Assembly: GCA_003133265.1 (NCBI GenBank)
Contig: PKWQ01000098.1
Coordinates: 1 to 10,258 of the forward strand
Direction of reading: 5' to 3'
DNA from: Acetobacteraceae bacterium
GTDB taxonomy: Bacteria > Pseudomonadota > Alphaproteobacteria > Acetobacterales > Acetobacteraceae
DNA: 10,258 nucleotides
Shown here: positions 5,494-10,258 of the stretch, piece after piece
Position numbering within the stretch: position 1 is the stretch's first letter
Layout of the letters: each line of letters opens with the position of its first letter
The notes under the pieces: model-generated
What the model was told of the DNA's origin: nothing
Database searches by the model: none
The model's input: only the letters and a program-made list of their open reading frames with translations
Position numbers and translations under genes: made by a program

Positions 5494-6879
5494 TCAGTCC
5501 TGAATGCCCAGCCGCTCTCTGTAGTCCGGGTCCCAGGTCGCCAGCCGCCCCTGGCGGACGCGTTCTTCCATGCTCATGCGCAGGACCGGGCGCGCCGCGG
5601 TGGGGCGGGTGCCGATTACTCCGGACTCCTCCAGCGCCGCATAGCGCGCTTCGTCATAGCCCAGAATGTCGCGCAGCACTTCGCGGTTGTGCTGCCCGAG
5701 CGTCGGCGCGGGTCCGCGCGTGGCGAGCGGCAGCTTGCTCAGCTTCCACGGGCGGCCGATGATCATGCGCTTGCCGATGCCGCGCTCCGGCGGGAAATCC
5801 ACCTTCTCCAGCAAACCCCGCGCCTTCAAGTGCGTATCCAGGTGCATATCTCGCGCATTGAACACGGCGCCGGCGCGAACGCCAGCGGCCTGAAGGGTCT
5901 CCATCGCCGCGGTCTTGGAGTGGGAAGCCATCCAGGCGGCGATGATCGGATCGATCTCATCGTGGTTGCGCATACGCGCATCGTTGCGGGCGAACCGCTC
6001 ATCCTGCGCTAGTTCCGGCCTGCCAATCACCCGGCACAGCGCCGCCCACTCCTCATCGTCATGCACCGATACGACGCACCACTCATCGTCGCCGGTGCAG
6101 CGGTAGCAGCCCTGCGGCGCCAGCCACGGGTGGCGGTTGCCGATCCGCTCACCCAGGCGTTTGTTGGCTTCCCAATCCAGGATGCGGTCCGCCACCATGT
6201 AGCAGCCGAGCTGATACATCGCGACATCGACCCAGATACCTTTGCCGAAGCGGTGCCGGTAGCGCAGCGCAAGCGTGGTGCCCATGACCAACGCCCAGGT
6301 GGCGAGGAAATCGACAAAGGACTGGCCGGCCTTGGACGGCACGTCGCCGCGATAGCCGGTGACATGCGCAAGCCCGTGCGTCGCTTCCTGTGTGGTCGCC
6401 TGGGCCGGGTACTGCGCATACGGCCCCTTCGGACCATAGCCACTGCACGACACCATGATCAGGTTGGGATTGAGCTTCTTCGCGTTCGGGTAATCCAGCT
6501 CCCAGCCCCGCATCACCCGCGGGGTGAAATTTTCCGTCAGCACATCACTGACCCGGATCAGGTCCTTCAGCACCTCGCGTCCCTCGGGTCGGCGCAGGTC
6601 GATCGCCAGCGATTTCTTGCCGCGATTCAGCAGGTTGAAGGTGCTGGTACGATTCCACGGGTCCTCGCCCGGCTCGTTTTCCGGATACACGCCCGAAAAC
6701 GCCCCGCCGCGCGAGACATCCAGCCGCGCCGGACCTTCTACCTTGATGACTTCGGCCCCGAGATCGGACAACAGCCCGCCGGCATAGGGCAGCGAGAACA
6801 CGTTGCTGATATCGATGATCCGCAATCCAGCGAGTGGAAGTCTCGTCTCCTGATCGGCGTCTTTCTTGTCTGTCGCCAT
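5494..6879 (-). CDS. Family III (CaiB/BaiF) CoA-transferase, subunit with catalytic Asp
   Basis: A 461-aa family III CoA-transferase; such enzymes move CoA between a CoA donor and a carboxylic acid through an aspartyl-CoA anhydride/thioester. Seen: LAGLRIIDIS (16-25), PYAGGLLSDLGAEVIKVE (31-48), FNLLNRGKKSLAIDL (81-95), SCSGYGPKGPY (144-154), and the catalytic region KAGQSFVDFLATWALVMG with D190 at the position of the nucleophilic Asp (Asp169 in formyl-CoA transferase Frc), then GKGIWVDVAMYQ (212-223) and LGQHNRE near the end. The C-terminus extends past the usual LGQHN segment by about 70 residues. The ATG at 6879 is chosen; an in-frame start at 7029 would overlap the preceding gene by 136 bp and adds an Arg-rich shadow of it. 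It lies 14 bp after the other CoA-transferase (6894-8087) and probably forms a heteromer with it. It would activate the imported acid. Confidence 0.9.
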   Translation of the reverse strand: MATDKKDADQETRLPLAGLRIIDISNVFSLPYAGGLLSDLGAEVIKVEGPARLDVSRGGAFSGVYPENEPGEDPWNRTSTFNLLNRGKKSLAIDLRRPEGREVLKDLIRVSDVLTENFTPRVMRGWELDYPNAKKLNPNLIMVSCSGYGPKGPYAQYPAQATTQEATHGLAHVTGYRGDVPSKAGQSFVDFLATWALVMGTTLALRYRHRFGKGIWVDVAMYQLGCYMVADRILDWEANKRLGERIGNRHPWLAPQGCYRCTGDDEWCVVSVHDDEEWAALCRVIGRPELAQDERFARNDARMRNHDEIDPIIAAWMASHSKTAAMETLQAAGVRAGAVFNARDMHLDTHLKARGLLEKVDFPPERGIGKRMIIGRPWKLSKLPLATRGPAPTLGQHNREVLRDILGYDEARYAALEESGVIGTRPTAARPVLRMSMEERVRQGRLATWDPDYRERLGIQD

Positions 6880-6893
6880 TCCCTGCCGCCGCC

Positions 6894-8087
6894 TCAGATG
6901 ATGCCTTGCGTCCGCAACGAACCGATTTCCGCCGCCGAGCAGCCAAGCTTGGTGAATATCTCCGCGTTGTGCTGCCCGAGCAGCGGGGCGGGCCGGCGGC
7001 ACGATGCGCCGCCGACGCTCATGTTCCACAGGCGGAAGGGTACCCGAATCTTTCCGATCACCGGATGCTCTACTTCCTCATAGAACCCCCTGGCGTCTAA
7101 CTGGGCGCAGGTCGCGAGGTCTTCCGGCGTCTGCACGATTCCCAACAGCATCCGAAATTCTTCCGACGCCGTCTTGAACATCTCGGCCATGGTGCGATCC
7201 TTGGTCGCGTCCAGGATGATCGCATCCAGCTCGTGGCCGTGGTGCATGCGTTGCGCCGGGTCGGCGAAACGCTGGTCCTTCATTTCCTCGCTGCCGAAGA
7301 AATTGGCGATCTCGTTCCAGGTGATGCTGCCGCCTTCCTGGCTGACGAAATAGCCGTCCTTGCAGGGCGTCACCTGGCCGAAGGAGTTTCCTTCCGGGCG
7401 GCGCCGGCCCTGTACGCCGCCGGTAAAGGCGTAATTGGGCTGATTGATGACCAGCGACGATGCCACCACCTCCTGCATCGATACATCGACATGTTGGCCA
7501 AGGCCGGTCAGATCGCGTGTCAGCAACGCGACGTTTGTCGCCAGCATGCCATTCATCGCGGCTTCGTACTGCGCCGGGAATCCGCCATGCTGCAGCGGCT
7601 CACGGTCCGCTGTCCCACTGATCGCCATGATGCCGCTGGTCGCGTAGGCGACGATCTCGCCGCCCTTATAGTGGCTGTACGGCCCGGTCTGGCCGAACGG
7701 CGTGATGGAGGTCATCACCAGGCTGGGATTGTCCTGTTCCAGCGTCGCGTGATCGAGACCGAGCGAGGCCAGATACCCGGGTGGGAAGCTCTCGACGATC
7801 ACATCGGCGGTGCGGGCCAACCGGCGGAAGAGGTCCGCACCCTGGGGCTGTTCCAGATCCAGGATCACGCCGCGCTTGTTCAGGTTGGCCAGCAGGAAGA
7901 ACAGGCTTTTTTCCGGATCGGGATCGTCGTGAAAGAACGGCGGCATGCGCCGGCCGCACTCGCCGCCCGGCGGCTCGATCTTGATGACATCGGCGCCGTA
8001 GTCACCCAGCAGCCGCGCGCACAGCGGACCCGCGATCCCCTGGCTGATATCGAGGACCAACAGGTCGTCGAGCACGGCGGGCAGCAT
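6894..8087 (-). CDS. Family III (CaiB/BaiF) CoA-transferase, subunit apparently lacking the catalytic Asp
   Basis: A 397-aa family III CoA-transferase of normal length. Family features are LLVLDISQGIAGP (9-21), LLGDYGADVIKIEPPGG (26-42), ANLNKRGVILDL (67-78), DVIVESFPPG (95-104), SITPFGQTGPY (127-137), GLGQHVDVSMQE (195-206) and LLGQHNAEI near the C-terminus. In the active-site segment GGFPAQYEAAMNG (168-180) the position where the family has the nucleophilic Asp (usually a-D-y) is Q173, with E175 two residues on. The chain may therefore be a structural or CoA-binding partner of the Asp-containing paralogue encoded 14 bp downstream, or use Glu instead. GGGAGGA (complement of 8094-8100) precedes the ATG at 8087. 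The gene follows the small YHS-like gene by 27 bp. The pairing recalls two-gene family III transferases such as BbsEF and SmtAB. Confidence 0.9.
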   Translation of the reverse strand: MLPAVLDDLLVLDISQGIAGPLCARLLGDYGADVIKIEPPGGECGRRMPPFFHDDPDPEKSLFFLLANLNKRGVILDLEQPQGADLFRRLARTADVIVESFPPGYLASLGLDHATLEQDNPSLVMTSITPFGQTGPYSHYKGGEIVAYATSGIMAISGTADREPLQHGGFPAQYEAAMNGMLATNVALLTRDLTGLGQHVDVSMQEVVASSLVINQPNYAFTGGVQGRRRPEGNSFGQVTPCKDGYFVSQEGGSITWNEIANFFGSEEMKDQRFADPAQRMHHGHELDAIILDATKDRTMAEMFKTASEEFRMLLGIVQTPEDLATCAQLDARGFYEEVEHPVIGKIRVPFRLWNMSVGGASCRRPAPLLGQHNAEIFTKLGCSAAEIGSLRTQGII

Positions 8088-8114
8088 TGTCGTTCCTCCC
8101 GATTGTCCGCCGAT

Positions 8115-8318
8115 CTACGCCGCGCCGGTATATTTGTCGGGGCTGATCAGGAACTTGCTGCGGCATTCCAGACTGTCGAAATAGACCCACTGACCGTCGT
8201 GGAACTGTCTGGTTCCCTTGGTCGGGTCGGTTTCGGAGGCGCCGTGCGCGGTGAACCCGGCGGTCTGCTTCGCCGCCTCTTCGTCAACGCTCGCGCCGCA
8301 TACCGGACATTGTGCCAT
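8115..8318 (-). CDS. Small YHS-like CxxC protein (putative metal-binding)
   Basis: A 67-aa protein beginning MAQCPVCGASVDEE, with a C-terminal half GQWVYFDSLECRSKFLISPDKY. This follows the plan of YHS domains (x-PVCGM-x-V ... G-x-x-Y-x-F-C-S-x-x-C-x-x-x-F-x-x-x-P-x-x-Y): C4 and C7 form the CPVC knuckle and C52 matches the final Cys, while the usual FCS cysteine is Asp (FDS). H25 and H40 might add metal ligands. YHS domains are found in metal-handling proteins and in some oxygenase-associated proteins. AAGGAG (complement of 8327-8332) lies 8 nt before the ATG at 8318; a longer in-frame ORF upstream is only a shadow of the dehydrogenase gene. It sits between the acyl-CoA dehydrogenase (35 bp upstream) and the CoA-transferase pair (27 bp downstream), so it is in the same operon. 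Its pathway role is unknown; a metal or cofactor accessory is a guess. Confidence 0.8.
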   Translation of the reverse strand: MAQCPVCGASVDEEAAKQTAGFTAHGASETDPTKGTRQFHDGQWVYFDSLECRSKFLISPDKYTGAA

Positions 8319-8353
8319 GCCTGCTTCTCCTTCTGCTGATGATAAACGGATGC

Positions 8354-9535
8354 TCAGGCGTCGGCCACGACGGGCACCGGCCTTCCCAGAATGACCTCCC
8401 CCGGCGTGTCCAACAACGCGCGGGCCACCTTGGCACGATGCTCGTAGGCGGTGCCCAGCCGCATGGTCCAGGTGCAGACGCGACGGTACCAAAGCTGCAG
8501 GTCGAATTCCATCATGAAGCCGATGCCGCCATGGATGCCTTGGCAGATGCGCACCACGGCCTCGCACTTCTCGTTGCAGAAGGCTTTTGCCTGCGACGCC
8601 TCGACGCCGCCGGGCAGGCCCTGGTCCATCTTCCACAGCGCCTCGTAGGTCAGTAGATTGCCGCCGTCGATCCACATCAGCATGTCGGCACACATATGCT
8701 GGATGGATTGGAACGCGCCGATGGGCTGGCCGAATGCCTTGCGATATTTGGCCCACTCGACCGCCATCTCCGAATCTTTCCGCGTCGCACCCAACATTTG
8801 CGCGCACAGCAGCGCGGTCGCCAACTCCAGCAGCCGTTCGATAATGGGCGCTGCCTGGTGCAACCCGCCCACCATATTGGCCTTCGGCACGCGGACGTTG
8901 GTGAGCTTCACCTCGCTCACCCTGTCCTTGGCGAGGGTGATGAGCGGCGTCTGCGACAGGCCGGCGGTCTTGGTGTCCACCAGGAACAGGGTCAGGCCAC
9001 CATTGGCCGCCGAAGCCGGCGCGGTGCGGCAGGCCACCAGGCAGTGGTCGGCAACGATGAAGTTGTCGACGAACATCTTGGTGCCGTTGATGACGTAGCT
9101 GTCGCCGTCGGCGACCGCCTGGGTCTTAATCGTCTCGGGCAGCAGGCGCGGATCGCGTTCGGTGAACGCCCAGGTCAGCACGGTGTCGCCCGCGGCCACC
9201 CCGGGCAGGATCGCCGAGCGCATCGCTGCCGGGCCGTCGCTGGCGATCGTCTGCGCGGTCACCACGGTGCAGTGCAGCGGCAACGGTGCCAGGGCACGCC
9301 CGGCCTCTTCCATCACTAGGCCGAGATAGACCAGCGGCAGCGCGCTACCGCCATACTGCTCCGGCAGCGACATGCCCTGCCAGCCGAGTTCGGCGGCCTG
9401 CTTCCACAGCGCCGGAGGGTACCCTTTCGGGTCCTTCTCCATCTCGCGCACCAACTTCGTTGGGCACTCCGCCTCAAGGAACCGCCGGGCGGTTTCCCGG
9501 ACCATCACTTCTTCTTCGGTCAGCGTCGTATCCAT
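8354..9535 (-). CDS. Acyl-CoA dehydrogenase, FadE-like (subunit 1)
   Basis: A 393-aa FAD-dependent acyl-CoA dehydrogenase. Family landmarks are ELGWQGMSLPEQYGGS (49-64), EEAGRALAPLP (76-86), GDSYVINGTKMFVDN (144-158), KLTNVRVPKAN (210-220), RKAFGQPIGAFQSIQHMCADM (265-285) with the R and Q used for FAD binding across the dimer, and CQGIHGGIGFMMEFDL (331-346). At the C-terminus the segment that carries the catalytic Glu in MCAD (YEGT) reads RLGTAYEHR (359-367), so that Glu is absent; E233 in IIERLL may fill the isovaleryl-CoA dehydrogenase-type position. It desaturates an acyl-CoA at C2-C3 and passes electrons to ETF. The ATG at 9535 is chosen, 8 nt after GGAGGA; a GTG at 9538 is also possible. 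It is 82 bp downstream of a second acyl-CoA dehydrogenase, suggesting a two-gene heteromeric enzyme. Confidence 0.92.
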   Translation of the reverse strand: MDTTLTEEEVMVRETARRFLEAECPTKLVREMEKDPKGYPPALWKQAAELGWQGMSLPEQYGGSALPLVYLGLVMEEAGRALAPLPLHCTVVTAQTIASDGPAAMRSAILPGVAAGDTVLTWAFTERDPRLLPETIKTQAVADGDSYVINGTKMFVDNFIVADHCLVACRTAPASAANGGLTLFLVDTKTAGLSQTPLITLAKDRVSEVKLTNVRVPKANMVGGLHQAAPIIERLLELATALLCAQMLGATRKDSEMAVEWAKYRKAFGQPIGAFQSIQHMCADMLMWIDGGNLLTYEALWKMDQGLPGGVEASQAKAFCNEKCEAVVRICQGIHGGIGFMMEFDLQLWYRRVCTWTMRLGTAYEHRAKVARALLDTPGEVILGRPVPVVADA

Positions 9536-9589
9536 CACTCAATTCCTCCACGGCAGAGCGGCCCGTCGGCCTCATCATTCGCAGCTTCA

Positions 9590-9613
9590 GGCACACCAAA
9601 TCCGATGTGTGCC
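9590..9613 (-). repeat. Intercistronic hairpin between the two acyl-CoA dehydrogenase genes
   Basis: GGCACAC (9590-9596) and GTGTGCC (9607-9613) form a perfect 7-bp stem around a 10-nt loop, four bases after the stop of the upstream dehydrogenase at 9618. No T-run follows on the minus strand, so it is more likely an mRNA-processing or stability element between the two cistrons than a terminator. Confidence 0.5.
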
Positions 9614-9617
9614 GCCA

Positions 9618-10258
9618 TCACTTCCGGGGCATGTCGAGGCCGCGGCGCGCCACCTGGTCACGCATGACCTGGGTGCTGCCGTGGTTGATGCCGGACTGGA
9701 AGGCGCCCATCAGATTGTGGGCGAACACGCCGCGCTCCACCGCGTGCGGCGAGCCGTTCAGCAGCTGGCCATACGGGCCAAGCATCTGGCTGATCGCTTC
9801 CGTGGTCCGCACCCCGTGCTCGGGCGCCCACACCTTCTCGGCCGAACCTTCATAGGTGAAGTTGCCGCCGTGCTCGACGATGGACATGCTGCGCATGGTC
9901 ATCAGCCGGCACACCTGCGCCTCGATCCACAGTTCGGCGATCTTGTCGCGGATCGCCGGGTCGCTCGCCGGCGAATAGCCGTCGAACTTGTTGGTCTTGA
10001 CGAAATTGACGATGTCCTCGTCGCGGCGGACCGAGATCAGGTAGCGGGCGGCGCCGACGCGGTCGAGGTTCAGGCCCATCGCGCCGACACGCCAGCCCGC
10101 GTTCTCCGCTCCGAGCATGCAGGACGCCGGAACGCGCACGTTGTCGTAGAAGGTCTCGTTGGTGCGCGGCGTGCCGTAGGTGGTGCCGAGCGGCGCCGGC
10201 GGGTCGTTCTGGATGGTCCAGAGCGGGCGGACGGTGATGCCGGGCGTGTCCATCGGGA
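9618..10258 (-). CDS. Acyl-CoA dehydrogenase, FadE-like (subunit 2), C-terminal part (partial)
   Basis: The frame is open through the right edge, so the N-terminus is outside the window; the ATG at 10253 is internal, since it is preceded by a Pro codon and P-MDTPGITV is a conserved acyl-CoA dehydrogenase segment. Next come the NETFYDNVRVPASCMLGAEN loop (x-V-x-V-P-x-x-x-x-x-G-x-x-x-G-W), GWRVGAMGLNLDR, where many members have L-x-x-E-R but this one has Asp, the helical C-terminal domain, and a closing GSTQVMRDQVARRGLDMPRK that matches the usual GT-x-E-I-x-R-N-x-I-A-R-x-x-L-G-L-P-R tail. The region equal to MCAD YEGT reads NHGS, so that catalytic Glu is replaced. It would act with the dehydrogenase encoded directly downstream, transferring electrons to ETF. 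Family is clear, substrate is not. Confidence 0.92.
   Translation of the reverse strand, partial: PMDTPGITVRPLWTIQNDPPAPLGTTYGTPRTNETFYDNVRVPASCMLGAENAGWRVGAMGLNLDRVGAARYLISVRRDEDIVNFVKTNKFDGYSPASDPAIRDKIAELWIEAQVCRLMTMRSMSIVEHGGNFTYEGSAEKVWAPEHGVRTTEAISQMLGPYGQLLNGSPHAVERGVFAHNLMGAFQSGINHGSTQVMRDQVARRGLDMPRK

Noticed and set aside
6880..7029. A longer start for the Asp-containing CoA-transferase at 7029
   Set aside because: The extra 50 residues are an Arg-rich shadow of the preceding CoA-transferase gene, and the family N-terminus begins just after the ATG at 6879.
7233..8339. A 368-codon plus-strand frame antisense to the CoA-transferase and YHS-like genes
   Set aside because: No family motif, and it is wholly explained as the antisense of well-supported genes.
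8319..8807. A long N-terminal extension of the YHS-like protein
   Set aside because: It overlaps the acyl-CoA dehydrogenase in another phase; the ATG at 8318 has its own AAGGAG site and begins the recognisable CPVC domain.
1..10258. CRISPR arrays, tRNA/rRNA genes, insertion sequences or phage genes
   Set aside because: No regularly spaced long repeats, cloverleaf-like sequences, transposase or integrase motifs were seen on either strand.

Overview
The window is GC-rich and densely coded, with strong Shine-Dalgarno sites (AGGAGG/GGGAGGA types) and short gaps between genes. Gene style and family make-up suggest an alphaproteobacterium, perhaps in the Rhodospirillales/Acetobacteraceae. That placement is inference; no rRNA or tRNA is present to fix it.

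Layout. Positions 1-672 (+) hold the C-terminal part of a ThDP-dependent decarboxylase/synthase, followed by a long imperfect hairpin (688-747). The 320-bp gap to the next gene contains a possible frameshifted remnant of a Tat-exported ABC substrate-binding protein start (830-908). A plus-strand operon (993-3718) then encodes an HMG-CoA-lyase-like DRE-TIM enzyme, two separate MaoC/hot-dog half-hydratases and a 90-aa protein of unknown function. It converges on a minus-strand gene set that runs from the right edge down to 3798: two acyl-CoA dehydrogenases (the first cut by the window edge), a small YHS-like CxxC protein, two tandem family III CoA-transferases and, after a 277-bp gap with operator-like repeats, an MFS transporter. 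A strong hairpin with a cUUCGg loop (3769-3792) separates the two convergent units.

How the genes fit together (inference). The set looks like a catabolic module for a carboxylic acid. The MFS protein would import it, the CoA-transferase pair would activate it, the acyl-CoA dehydrogenase pair would desaturate it, and the MaoC pair would hydrate the enoyl-CoA. The HMG-CoA-lyase-like enzyme would then cleave the 3-hydroxyacyl-CoA. No 3-hydroxyacyl-CoA dehydrogenase or thiolase is visible, so a retro-aldol route for a beta-branched (tertiary 3-hydroxy) intermediate is a reasonable idea. The ThDP enzyme may process a 2-oxo acid or 2-hydroxyacyl-CoA before or after this route.

Notable features are that three consecutive steps are each encoded by a pair of paralogous or complementary proteins, that one CoA-transferase appears to lack the catalytic aspartate, and that the lyase has non-standard metal-site residues. 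Several gaps between cistrons also hold stable hairpins. The substrate cannot be named from sequence alone.
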